Positions 47,238-54,562 of a DNA stretch of 64,000 nucleotides are shown here, piece by piece. The notes below the pieces were generated by a model. The model was not told the DNA's origin and searched no databases. It saw nothing but the letters and a program-made list of their open reading frames with translations. The translations under genes were made by a program, and so were the position numbers. The stretch lies in assembly GCF_030815955.1 (NCBI RefSeq), contig NZ_JAUSXK010000001.1, forward strand, positions 3,348,001-3,412,000. The letters run 5' to 3'. This stretch comes from Microbacterium murale. Lineage in GTDB: Bacteria; Actinomycetota; Actinomycetes; Actinomycetales; Microbacteriaceae. Position 1 is the first letter of the stretch; every line of letters begins with the position of its first letter.

Positions 47238-48414
47238 CGCTCGGTCCGGCTGACCTCTCCGACTCCAGAGCCTCGGCGAGACGTCGCACCGCTGCGACCA
47301 GGGCGGAGCGCGGAGTGACGTCGGCCATCGGCCGCGCATGCAGCAGAGCCGCGTCCGCTGCGCGCTGATCGAGCGGAAGGAACGAGACGTCGGTGATGCC
47401 GGCGAACCGCTCCAGCGCGCCCCGGATCTGCCCGCGCGCATCGATTCCGAGCGGGCCCGGTCGTACCTGATTCGCGACGACTGAGATGCGGGCTGTGGGA
47501 CCTATGAGCCTGCGCAGCTCGGCATGATCCCGAAGAAATCGCGACACCGACAGCGGATCGGCGGCGGTGACCGCCACGACGACATCTGCTTCGCGGAGCG
47601 CTGTCGTCGTTGCGGCGTTTCGACGGGGACCGGCGAGGTCGTCGGTGATCTCTTCGTCGGCGTCGAACGCCGCTGCCACGTCGACGATGGTGACGTCGGT
47701 CCACTCACGGCAGACCTGCAGCGTCGCGCTCAGCCGTCCCGCAGCCAGCTCCGGCCAGCGGGAGGGGCGATTGAGTCCACCGAGCACTTCGAGGCTCCCT
47801 CCGCTCGTCTCGACCCGTGTGGCGAGGCGGCCCAGTTCTGCGGCATCGAGTCCACCGAGTTCTGCACGTCGGCATGCTGCCGCGATCCCAGGTGAGTCAT
47901 CGCCGAGCCCGAGCAGCAGCGCCAGCGAGGGTGCGACCGTGTCCGCATCGACGAGCGCGCAGGTCTGGCCTGATCGGGTCACCTCCACGGCCAGCTGAAT
48001 CGCAACAGTCGAGCGTCCGGGTGCGCCATGTGGCCCCCACACTGCGATCACACGGCGGCGCGATGGTCGGGCCGGCGGCACAGTGGCCGGCGTTTCGTCG
48101 GAGAGCGCGTCTGCGATCTGCCAGGCGTCGGCATCCTCAGGGAGTGCTTCCGGCAGACCGTATCGACCGAGGAGGCGGGAGTCGCCTGCTCCGAGTGTGA
48201 TGATACGGACGCCAGAGCGGTCGCAGGCCTGCACCAACTCGTTTGTCAGCGCTGCCCGTGTGGCGGGCAGGATCACGGTATCCGCCTCGCTGAGAAGCTC
48301 GGCCGTCAGATTCGCGGGTCCGACGATGCCGACGACATGGACTCCGTCACGTTCGAGATCTGCGCCGAGAGCGGAGGCCCGGGGCTCGGCCAGAGCGACC
48401 ACGACCGATGTCAT
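47152..48414 (-). CDS. CpaE/MinD-like P-loop protein with altered Walker A
   Basis: 420 residues. A receiver-like N-terminal third (about 1-110) is followed by a MinD/ParA-type domain beginning VIAVWGPHGAPGRSTVAIQLA. The P-loop has Arg where the ATP-binding Lys stands, and the ParA signature Lys is missing; the switch region DADTVAPSLALLLGL and TIVDVAAAF are recognisable. Layout resembles CpaE of Tad pilus systems, but no secretin, CpaF or TadB/C is present here. The ATG overlaps the stop of the SAF-domain gene. The last 28 codons are antisense to the aminotransferase. Confidence 0.82.
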   Translation of the reverse strand: MTSVVVALAEPRASALGADLERDGVHVVGIVGPANLTAELLSEADTVILPATRAALTNELVQACDRSGVRIITLGAGDSRLLGRYGLPEALPEDADAWQIADALSDETPATVPPARPSRRRVIAVWGPHGAPGRSTVAIQLAVEVTRSGQTCALVDADTVAPSLALLLGLGDDSPGIAAACRRAELGGLDAAELGRLATRVETSGGSLEVLGGLNRPSRWPELAAGRLSATLQVCREWTDVTIVDVAAAFDADEEITDDLAGPRRNAATTTALREADVVVAVTAADPLSVSRFLRDHAELRRLIGPTARISVVANQVRPGPLGIDARGQIRGALERFAGITDVSFLPLDQRAADAALLHARPMADVTPRSALVAAVRRLAEALESERSAGPSVTADSRRGSSRVARWLRPAHEARAASPL

Positions 48415-49031
48415 GAGCCGTGCCCGAGCGGTACCACTGAAAGTGCCGCACCCCCGGTGATCGCCGCGAGAACGTCGGCGACATCCGAGCGATCGATCAC
48501 GATCTCGATCATCGCGCTTCGCTGTGCGAGCATGCCGTCGGTCTCGGGGATCGAGGCGACGACCACGTCGGCTACGAGAATGCGCGGTGCGTCGAACTCG
48601 TCCGCCTCCGGCAGCGGTGGCGCGAACCAGAGTTCGACGGGAGTGCCGACGGCAACGCTCGCGGGGATGCCGACGCTGCTTTCGATCACGATGCTGGTGG
48701 TGCGACTCGACTGCGCATCGGCCGCGGCGGTGACCGGCAGCAGTTCTCCGTCGGCGAGCGTTCGTGAGGCGACCATGCCCGGCTCGAGATCCTGGGGCGC
48801 AAGGTAGCCGTCGATGACGCTGCCGAGACTGACCTCGACGACACGGAAGTCGTCGGAGATCAGTGCTTCGCCCTGCGCTATGGTTCGATCCGCTTGCAGC
48901 ACCGGTGTCGTCTGACGTGCTGATGACACGATCAGCCAGACACCGGCGATGGAGAGGATCACCAGGGCGATGCCGATGAGGAACCGGATGTCACCCCAGA
49001 AGGCACGCCGTGCGCGTGGTTGGGTCGTCAT
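48411..49031 (-). CDS. SAF domain (CpaB-like) membrane protein
   Basis: 206 residues from the ATG at 49031 (an alternative start lies at 49037). A cytoplasmic basic start, one membrane helix (about 16-36), then a SAF domain (ADRTIAQGEALISDDFRVVEV, about 50-110) and a further beta domain. CpaB proteins are outer parts of Flp/Tad pilus machines. It is coupled by ATGA to the CpaE-like gene, and the pair stands alone here, so a different envelope role is possible. Confidence 0.85.
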   Translation of the reverse strand: MTTQPRARRAFWGDIRFLIGIALVILSIAGVWLIVSSARQTTPVLQADRTIAQGEALISDDFRVVEVSLGSVIDGYLAPQDLEPGMVASRTLADGELLPVTAAADAQSSRTTSIVIESSVGIPASVAVGTPVELWFAPPLPEADEFDAPRILVADVVVASIPETDGMLAQRSAMIEIVIDRSDVADVLAAITGGAALSVVPLGHGS

Positions 49032-49070
49032 GCACACATCGTCACAGAATCGCCGTCTCGGAGTCGAAAG

Positions 49071-49079
49071 TTATCCACA
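49071..49079. promoter_or_regulatory. DnaA box
   Basis: Perfect TTATCCACA in the 99-bp gap between the SAF gene and the small HTH gene. It is part of a 13-mer AGTTATCCACAAC that recurs at 50083-50095. Confidence 0.5.
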
Positions 49080-49130
49080 ACGTGAGGCTGCTCGGGCATG
49101 CATGCGTCCTGAGCGGGGGACAATGGAGGC

Positions 49131-49406
49131 ATGGCCGATTCGCCCGCATCAGCTCCTCGCTTCCTCGCGCCCGCGCAGGTCGCCGAGCTGCTTGCGCTCG
49201 AGGTCGACGAGGTCATCGCACTCGTTGTGAGCGGCAGGCTGCGTGGGGCGCAGCTCGGCGCGCCGGCACGGTGGCGGGTGGCGGAGGACAGCATCGCCGA
49301 GTACCTCGCCGAGCAGACCGAGGAGGCCAGGCGCATGGCACTGTGGCGTCAGGCCGACGCCGCGAGCTTCCCCGAAGTATGGGGCACGCAGCGCCCGACG
49401 CACTAG
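49131..49406 (+). CDS. Small helix-turn-helix (BldC/excisionase-like) protein
   Basis: 91 residues. PRFLAPAQVAELLALEVDEVIALVVSGRLRG (split over residues 9-40) and ARWRVAEDSIAEYLAEQ form a MerR/excisionase-type winged helix like BldC. Such small proteins bind repeated AT-rich sites. The start has GGAGG only one base away, which cannot serve as a normal ribosome site; GACAAT 6 bp ahead suggests a leaderless mRNA. A DnaA box lies 52 bp upstream. Confidence 0.85.
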   Translation: MADSPASAPRFLAPAQVAELLALEVDEVIALVVSGRLRGAQLGAPARWRVAEDSIAEYLAEQTEEARRMALWRQADAASFPEVWGTQRPTH

Positions 49407-49409
49407 GTG

Positions 49410-49438
49410 CTCGTGCCGCCGCCAGGAATCGGCGCGAG
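49410..49438. terminator. Hairpin between convergent small genes
   Basis: CTCGTGCCG, loop of 11, CGGCGCGAG: nine pairs including one G-U, in the 35-bp gap. Moderate terminator candidate. Confidence 0.45.
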
Positions 49439-49441
49439 GGC

Positions 49442-50044
49442 CTATACGACCGTGCCATCCACGCGCGCCGACACGATCGCGTCGAACGGCACGATCCGGA
49501 AGGCCCTGACGGCGTCGGCGCGTCGCGCATGCCCGGTGTCGTGCACGGCGAGATCAAGATGATCGACGCCTGCGCGGTCCACGGTGCCGTGCAGCGTCTC
49601 GCCATCGCGCAACGAGACGTGCAGCGGCGTGCGGCGGCGGGCGAGGTCGCGCATCAGGAATCCGAGCGTCATCCGCTCGCGAACCTCGTCGGCCGGAAGC
49701 GGCGCATCTTCCAGCGTCGCCAGCAGCGCGCCATGCGCCGTCTCGAAACTGGTCACCGCAGCGAGCGGTACGATCAGTGCGCTGCTGTTGCCGCCGCCGC
49801 CATCGGCGGACTGTGCTGCGATCCAATCCGTCCCGACCGCTCGTATGCGGACAGATCGACGCTCGCCATCCGCCAACCGCAGACCGACCAACGCGGCTTC
49901 GAGCTCGAGCCGGCGCAGCCGGGTTCGCATGCTGAGCTTCGCGATGCGCAGCCGCTCCGTCTCTGCATCGAGCACGGCGCGTTCAGCCTCCCATTCCGCG
50001 GCGAGCTGACCTTCGAGGTCTTCGAACAGACGATCCCATTGCAC
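49442..50044 (-). CDS. Hypothetical protein with helical N-terminus and small beta domain
   Basis: 200 residues from the GTG at 50044, selected because TACGCT lies 7 bp ahead and the residues before it are not conserved-looking. It begins WDRLFEDLEGQLAAEWEAE, a helix, continues with a charged hinge (RTRLRRLELEAALVGLRL) and ends in a beta-rich part, LHVSLRDGETLHGTVDRAG, like Sm-type barrels. No family recognised. It is divergent from the Rv3235-family gene. Confidence 0.75.
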   Translation of the reverse strand: MQWDRLFEDLEGQLAAEWEAERAVLDAETERLRIAKLSMRTRLRRLELEAALVGLRLADGERRSVRIRAVGTDWIAAQSADGGGGNSSALIVPLAAVTSFETAHGALLATLEDAPLPADEVRERMTLGFLMRDLARRRTPLHVSLRDGETLHGTVDRAGVDHLDLAVHDTGHARRADAVRAFRIVPFDAIVSARVDGTVV

Positions 50045-50051
50045 GCGATCG

Positions 50052-50057
50052 AGCGTA
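50052..50057 (-). promoter_or_regulatory. -10 element of the hypothetical gene
   Basis: Minus-strand TACGCT, 7 bp before the GTG at 50044. Confidence 0.45.
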
Positions 50058-50084
50058 GGGGAGAGCGTCCAGAGGACGCATGAG

Positions 50085-50093
50085 TTATCCACA
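50085..50093. promoter_or_regulatory. DnaA box
   Basis: Second perfect TTATCCACA, in the gap between the hypothetical gene and the Rv3235-family gene, within the same 13-mer as at 49071. Confidence 0.5.
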
Positions 50094-50168
50094 ACTTGCA
50101 TCGCGGCTCTGGCGCAAGCGCTGCGGGTCATGGTCTACTGGCACGCATCGAAACTGAAGGTGAAAACG

Positions 50169-50555
50169 ATGACGCTTCACGAGTACTTCGCCCCGCAGCC
50201 GACTCCGGCAGCAGACCTGCCGAATCCCACGCAGCTGCTGCGGAGCCTCACTCAGGGAGTGCTCGAGGTGTTCGCAGGCGTGCGGGAGCTCGATCAACTC
50301 GCACGCTGGTTCAGCGAAGACGCGTTTCGCAAGCTGGGAGCGAGAGCGAACCTGTCTGCTCGAGCGCGTAGTGCACGAGGGGTGCCTCCGGCGAGACCGG
50401 TGTTCGAGGTCCTCTCCATCCGAGAGACGCTGCCGGCCGACGGGGTCGTGGAGGCCGTCGTCATCGTCGCGGGGCCGGGGCGAACGAGAGCGGTAGCCAT
50501 CCGGCTTGAAGGTCTCGATCGCCGTTGGCGAGCCACCTCCTTCGCGGTGCTCTGA
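50169..50555 (+). CDS. Rv3235 family protein
   Basis: 128 residues from the ATG at 50169 (AAGG 8 bp ahead; an ATG at 50130 would add 13). The core LARWFSEDAFRKLGARANL, RPVFEVLSIRETLPADGVVEAVVIV and the end RLEGLDRRWRATSFAVL match the family named after the mycobacterial gene near secA1. The fold looks like a helix followed by a four-strand sheet ending in a Trp-Arg motif. Function unknown. Confidence 0.82.
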   Translation: MTLHEYFAPQPTPAADLPNPTQLLRSLTQGVLEVFAGVRELDQLARWFSEDAFRKLGARANLSARARSARGVPPARPVFEVLSIRETLPADGVVEAVVIVAGPGRTRAVAIRLEGLDRRWRATSFAVL

Positions 50556-50574
50556 GGGGCAGGACGCGCGCCAT

Positions 50575-50580
50575 TAGGCT
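50575..50580 (+). promoter_or_regulatory. -10 element of pdtaS
   Basis: TAGGCT, 6 bp before the GTG at 50587. Confidence 0.5.
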
Positions 50581-50586
50581 TGTGGG

Positions 50587-52071
50587 GTGTCCACCCTCAG
50601 TGATCTCGTCCATGCCCAGGGCTGCCTGACCGATAATGATGTCGAATGGCTCCATCGCCTCGCGAGTGACGGGCAGCTGCTCGCCGATCTGTCGTCGGCA
50701 GACATCGTCATCTGGGTCGCGACGAACGACGGGTCGTTCGTCGCAGTGGCGCACGCGCGCCCGAGCGGGGCTGCGACGCTGTTCTATCGCGACATCGTGG
50801 GAGAGGGCGTCAGGCAGCAGTGGCACACCCAGGTGCGCGGTGCGTTCGACTCCGGGAAGATCGTCGACTCCTCGTCGCCGGACTGGTTCGAGGAGACGCC
50901 GACGAGGCTGCGCGCCGTACCGATTGTGCGTGAACGAGGCAAGGACGGCAATCCGCCGCCTGTGATCGGAGTGCTCACCAGGCACAGCAATCTCGGCGAA
51001 ACGCGCACGCCGTCACGTCAGCAGATCACCTTCGATGAGTGCGCGAACGATCTGTTCAGGATGATCGCGTCGAGCGAGTTCCCCGATCCGGCCGCTCCCA
51101 CATCACCTCGTAGAGGTGCTCCGCGCGCATCTGACGGACTGATCCGCATCGACGTCGACGGAATCACCACCTTCGCCAGCCCCAACGCTCTCTCAGCCTT
51201 CAACCGGATGGGCTTCGATGACGAGCTCGAGGGCGAGTCGCTCGCCGAGGTGACCACGCGCATCCTGCCTTCGACCAGACAGGTCGACGAATCGCTCCCC
51301 GTCGTCGTCACCGGGCGGGCGCCGTGGCGCACCGACATCGAAGCACGGGGCGTGACGGTGTCGCTCCGCGCGATTCCGTTGAAGGACCACGGCACACGGA
51401 TCGGTGCGATCATTCTGTGCCGCGATGTGAGCGAGCTGCGCCACCAGGAGCAGGAGCTCATCACCAAGGACGCCACGATCCGTGAGATCCACCACCGGGT
51501 CAAGAACAACCTGCAGACGGTGGCCTCCCTGCTGCGCATCCAGGCGCGCCGCACCCATTCTGACGAGGCACGGGACGCTCTGTCGCAGGCCATGCGACGC
51601 GTGGACGCGATCGCCGTCGTGCACGACACATTGGCGCAGGGGCTGACGCAGACGGTCGATTTCGATGAGGTCTTCCACCGCGTGCTCAAGCTCGTAGCTG
51701 AAGTCGCCGCCGCGCCCAACACACGCGCGCGCACGATGTCGACCGGTCATTTCGGCGTGCTGCCGAGCGAGTACGCGACGCCGCTCGCGTTGGCGCTCAC
51801 CGAGGTCGTCACGAATGCCGTCGAGCACGGGTTGGCGGGCAAGGAAGGCACTGTGACGATCGACGCGGTGCGCACGGACGAGAAGCTGCACGTCTCGGTC
51901 CACGACACGGGCCACGGCCTCCCTGAGGGGAGGATCGGTCAGGGGCTCGGCACGCAGATCATCCGCACCCTCATCCAGGGTGAGCTGGGGGGCAGCATCG
52001 AGTGGCGCGGCAGCGAGGGCGAAGGCACAGACGTGCTGATCGACATCCCGATGCGCTGGCTGAAGAAATGA
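50587..52071 (+). CDS. pdtaS: Sensor histidine kinase, PdtaS-like
   Basis: 494 residues from a GTG. An N-terminal GAF-like domain (about 1-150), a PAS domain (about 180-290) and a HisKA_2/HATPase unit with the phosphorylated His at 302/303 in IHHRVKNNLQTVASLLRIQ, the N box EVVTNAVEHGL and the G box HDTGHGLPEGRIGQGLG. No membrane helix, so it is cytosolic. Family members signal to ANTAR-type RNA-binding regulators such as PdtaR, which is not in this window. It is convergent with whiB1, as in M. tuberculosis. Confidence 0.94.
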   Translation: MSTLSDLVHAQGCLTDNDVEWLHRLASDGQLLADLSSADIVIWVATNDGSFVAVAHARPSGAATLFYRDIVGEGVRQQWHTQVRGAFDSGKIVDSSSPDWFEETPTRLRAVPIVRERGKDGNPPPVIGVLTRHSNLGETRTPSRQQITFDECANDLFRMIASSEFPDPAAPTSPRRGAPRASDGLIRIDVDGITTFASPNALSAFNRMGFDDELEGESLAEVTTRILPSTRQVDESLPVVVTGRAPWRTDIEARGVTVSLRAIPLKDHGTRIGAIILCRDVSELRHQEQELITKDATIREIHHRVKNNLQTVASLLRIQARRTHSDEARDALSQAMRRVDAIAVVHDTLAQGLTQTVDFDEVFHRVLKLVAEVAAAPNTRARTMSTGHFGVLPSEYATPLALALTEVVTNAVEHGLAGKEGTVTIDAVRTDEKLHVSVHDTGHGLPEGRIGQGLGTQIIRTLIQGELGGSIEWRGSEGEGTDVLIDIPMRWLKK

Positions 52072-52074
52072 CAT

Positions 52075-52112
52075 GAGAACGGCCGGGCTGCAAGAGCAGC
52101 CCGGCCGTTCTC
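52075..52112. terminator. Terminator between pdtaS and whiB1
   Basis: GAGAACGGCCGGGCTGC, loop AAGA, and the perfect complement: 17 pairs, serving both convergent genes. Confidence 0.92.
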
Positions 52113-52122
52113 AGACGGAAGG

Positions 52123-52371
52123 TCAGGAGGCGCGGCGGGCGCGCGCAGCGCGGCGCTTGAGTGCGCGTCGCTCGTCCTCGGAGAGGCCACCCCATACACC
52201 GGAGTCCTGGCTCGTCTCCAGCGCGTATTGCAGGCACACCTCGGTCACCGTGCAGGTGGCGCAGACGGTTTTCGCCTTCTCGATCTGATCGACGGCTGGC
52301 CCGGTGTTCCCCACGGGGAAGAACAGCTCAGGGTCGACAGTCAGGCAGGCGGCTTTGTCGCGCCAGTCCAT
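52123..52371 (-). CDS. whiB1: WhiB1-type iron-sulfur regulator
   Basis: 82 residues. Cys9, Cys37, Cys40 and Cys46 (CATCTVTEVC) carry the [4Fe-4S] cluster, with the same numbers as in mycobacterial WhiB1; GVWGG at 58-62 contacts the sigma factor, and the tail ALKRRAARARRAS is the DNA-binding basic patch. WhiB1 binds the housekeeping sigma factor and is a nitric-oxide-responsive essential regulator. GAGGAG lies just ahead of the ATG. A 209-bp upstream region holds an inverted repeat. Confidence 0.95.
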   Translation of the reverse strand: MDWRDKAACLTVDPELFFPVGNTGPAVDQIEKAKTVCATCTVTEVCLQYALETSQDSGVWGGLSEDERRALKRRAARARRAS

Positions 52372-52580
52372 GGGGGCTCCTCGGTGTGGATTCTCGTGAG
52401 CATTCGCAGGGCGATGGCTCGGTGATGGGCGGCGAAATCGGGGTGTCGTCGACCGTTAGTGATGCGAGCGGTTGCTCGCCCCACGCCGCTGTGGGAGCAC
52501 ATGACTGTTAACATTGTGTTACAGCACGGGCCCGAAATCAAGGATTTTGTGCCTACAGATCTGATTTCTCAGGAGACACC
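52372..52580. promoter_or_regulatory. Divergent regulatory region, whiB1 and small membrane protein
   Basis: 209 bp with lower GC than its surroundings near 52500-52580. It contains CTGTTA-N8-TTACAG (52505-52524), nearly symmetrical, a possible regulator site. Cyclic-AMP receptor proteins control whiB1 in mycobacteria, but this site does not match TGTGA-N6-TCACA. No ORF of note. Confidence 0.4.
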
Positions 52581-52967
52581 TTGCGTTCACCCCGTCTGGC
52601 CGCAGCCGCCGCGGCCGTGCTCGCGCTCGAGGGAGCAGCGCTCACCGTCGTCGCAGTGGTCGAACTCTTCGGCCTCAGCGCCGGAGACGCTGCGTCGCTT
52701 CCCACTGCGATCGCACTGATCGTGCTCACGCTCATCGGCGCCGTCGCGCTGTTCGCATTCGCTGCCGGCACACGACGGGGACGCACATGGGCCCGCTCCG
52801 GCGGTGTGGTGCTCCAGGTGCTCGCGGTGGCGCTCGCGCTGGCCTCGTTGACCGTCCAGCCGGTGCTGTGGACTTTCGTGCTCGGGGTCGGTGCGCCTGC
52901 GCTCATCGGATTCTTCCTGCTCATCGCGAGCGCGCGCCGAGAGAGCATCACGCCCTCATCGGAATGA
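52581..52967 (+). CDS. Small four-helix membrane protein
   Basis: 128 residues from a TTG with AGGAGAC ahead. Four hydrophobic helices (about 5-30, 38-62, 75-95 and 98-118) linked by short loops, basic GTRRGRTWARSGG between helices 2 and 3. Similar small proteins are common in Microbacteriaceae; I recognise no function. It is divergent from whiB1 and convergent with bcp, 28 bp away. Confidence 0.8.
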   Translation: MRSPRLAAAAAAVLALEGAALTVVAVVELFGLSAGDAASLPTAIALIVLTLIGAVALFAFAAGTRRGRTWARSGGVVLQVLAVALALASLTVQPVLWTFVLGVGAPALIGFFLLIASARRESITPSSE

Positions 52968-52995
52968 TGCCGAGCGTGCCGGTAGCGGCGGAGTG

Positions 52996-53472
52996 TCAGG
53001 CGTCGATGCCGAGCAGCTTGCGCAGGCGAGCAACGTGTCCGGTGGCCTTGACGTTGTACAGAGCCTGAGTGATCGTGCCGTTCTCATCGAGCACGAAGGT
53101 CGACCGGATCACTCCCTCTACGATCTTGCCGTAGTTCATCTTCTCGCCCCAGACGCCATAGGCGGCATGCACGGAGTGGTCGGGGTCGCTCAGCAGTGTG
53201 AAGGCGAGGCCGTCGCGCTCGCGGAACTGGGCCAGCTTCGACGGCTCATCGCGCGAGATGCCGACCACACGGTACCCGGCGCCCTGCAGCGAGGCGATGC
53301 TGTCTCGGAAGTCGCAGGCCTGCGTCGTGCATCCGGGAGTCATGGCCGCCGGGTAGAAGTAGAGGATGGTCTTCTGCCCGCGAAGGTCGGACAGCGCGAC
53401 ATGTGCCCCGTCCTGGTCGAGCAGGGAGAAATCGGGAGCAGGGGTACCGGGTTCCAGGCGCAGGTTCGTCAC
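52996..53472 (-). CDS. bcp: Thioredoxin-dependent thiol peroxidase (Bcp/PrxQ)
   Basis: 158 residues from the GTG at 53472, chosen for the -10 spacing and because family members start here. The peroxidatic Cys48 and resolving Cys53 lie in PAAMTPGCTTQACDFRD, the PrxQ arrangement. Reduces peroxides with thioredoxin in the cytoplasm. It follows rsgA on the same strand; its likely -10 overlaps the rsgA stop. Confidence 0.95.
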   Translation of the reverse strand: MTNLRLEPGTPAPDFSLLDQDGAHVALSDLRGQKTILYFYPAAMTPGCTTQACDFRDSIASLQGAGYRVVGISRDEPSKLAQFRERDGLAFTLLSDPDHSVHAAYGVWGEKMNYGKIVEGVIRSTFVLDENGTITQALYNVKATGHVARLRKLLGIDA

Positions 53473-53479
53473 GCACTCC

Positions 53480-53485
53480 AGCCTA
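53480..53485 (-). promoter_or_regulatory. -10 element of bcp that includes the rsgA stop codon
   Basis: Minus-strand TAGGCT, 7 bp before the bcp GTG. Its first three bases are the TAG stop of rsgA. Confidence 0.5.
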
Positions 53486-54562
53486 TCGACCAGGCGATCC
53501 GGGATTCGCATCCGCCTTGTCCGCAAATGTCTGCAGAAGGCGCTGCAGTGAGTCCAGGCGTGACAGACCAGCCGCGCTCAGTTCACCGCGTTCTGCGGCC
53601 TCGATCAGCGCGCAATCCGGCGCATCGGTCAGGTGCGTGCATCCGCGAGGGCAGTTCTCGGCGATCTCGGCCAGCTCGGTGAAGGAGGCGAGGATGTTGG
53701 CCGGGTTGACGTGTCCGAGGCCGAACGAGCGCACACCAGGTGTGTCGATCACCCAACCGGTACCCGCCGGGCTCACATAGCGCAGCGAGACCGTCGATGA
53801 CGAGGTGTGGCGTCCGCGCCCCGTGACCTGGTTCACGTGTCCTGTCGCGCGCTCAGCGGACGGTACGAGCGCGTTCACAAGGGTCGACTTGCCGACGCCG
53901 GAGTGGCCGACGAAGACCGTCGAGTGCCCGAGCAGCGCCGCACCGATCTCGTCTATGGGCATCTCCTCCTGCGCACTGGTGAATACGCGCAGATCGAGGC
54001 CGTCGAAATAGGAGAGGAACTGGGTCGGGTCGGCGAGGTCGGTCTTGGTGACGACGAGGAGCGGACGTACACCGGCATCCAGCGCTGCCACCAGGTATCG
54101 ATCGACAAGGCGGGCGCGCGGCTCCGGATCGGCTGCGGCGACGACGATGAGCATCTGGTCGGCGTTCGCCACGATCACCCGCTCCACCTGATCGGTGTCG
54201 TCCGCGCTGCGGCGCAGCAACGACGAGCGCTCGACGATTCCGACGATGCGCGCCAGGGTGCCTTCGTCGCCGGATGTGTCGCCCACCACGCGCGCCTGAT
54301 CGCCGGTGACGATGGGAGCCCGCCTGAGCTCCCTGGCGCGTGTGGTGGTGATCGTCCTCTCGTCGTCTGTGCCCTCGTCGATCATCACGTTGTAGCGTCC
54401 GCGGTCGACGCCGAGCACTCGTCCGATCTGCGCATCGTCGTGCGCCGGTCGGCGCTTGGTGCGGGGCCGGTTCGCCTTCGGGTTCGGGCGCACGCGGATG
54501 CTGCTCTCGTCGAAGTCCTCGAAGTCACCGTCGAGGTCATCTTCAGGGTCGAGCCAGCTCAC
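53483..54562 (-). CDS. rsgA: Ribosome small-subunit GTPase RsgA
   Basis: 359 residues with the circularly permuted GTPase order: G4 VVTKTDLAD first, then G1 GHSGVGKST (around residue 220) and G3 DTPGVR. An OB fold precedes it and a zinc site follows (CPRGCTHLTDAPDC). Helps the last steps of 30S maturation. The N-terminus is extended by about 40 charged residues. Its start overlaps the aroA stop (ATGA); the same aroA-rsgA pairing is known in mycobacteria. Confidence 0.95.
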   Translation of the reverse strand: MSWLDPEDDLDGDFEDFDESSIRVRPNPKANRPRTKRRPAHDDAQIGRVLGVDRGRYNVMIDEGTDDERTITTTRARELRRAPIVTGDQARVVGDTSGDEGTLARIVGIVERSSLLRRSADDTDQVERVIVANADQMLIVVAAADPEPRARLVDRYLVAALDAGVRPLLVVTKTDLADPTQFLSYFDGLDLRVFTSAQEEMPIDEIGAALLGHSTVFVGHSGVGKSTLVNALVPSAERATGHVNQVTGRGRHTSSSTVSLRYVSPAGTGWVIDTPGVRSFGLGHVNPANILASFTELAEIAENCPRGCTHLTDAPDCALIEAAERGELSAAGLSRLDSLQRLLQTFADKADANPGSPGR

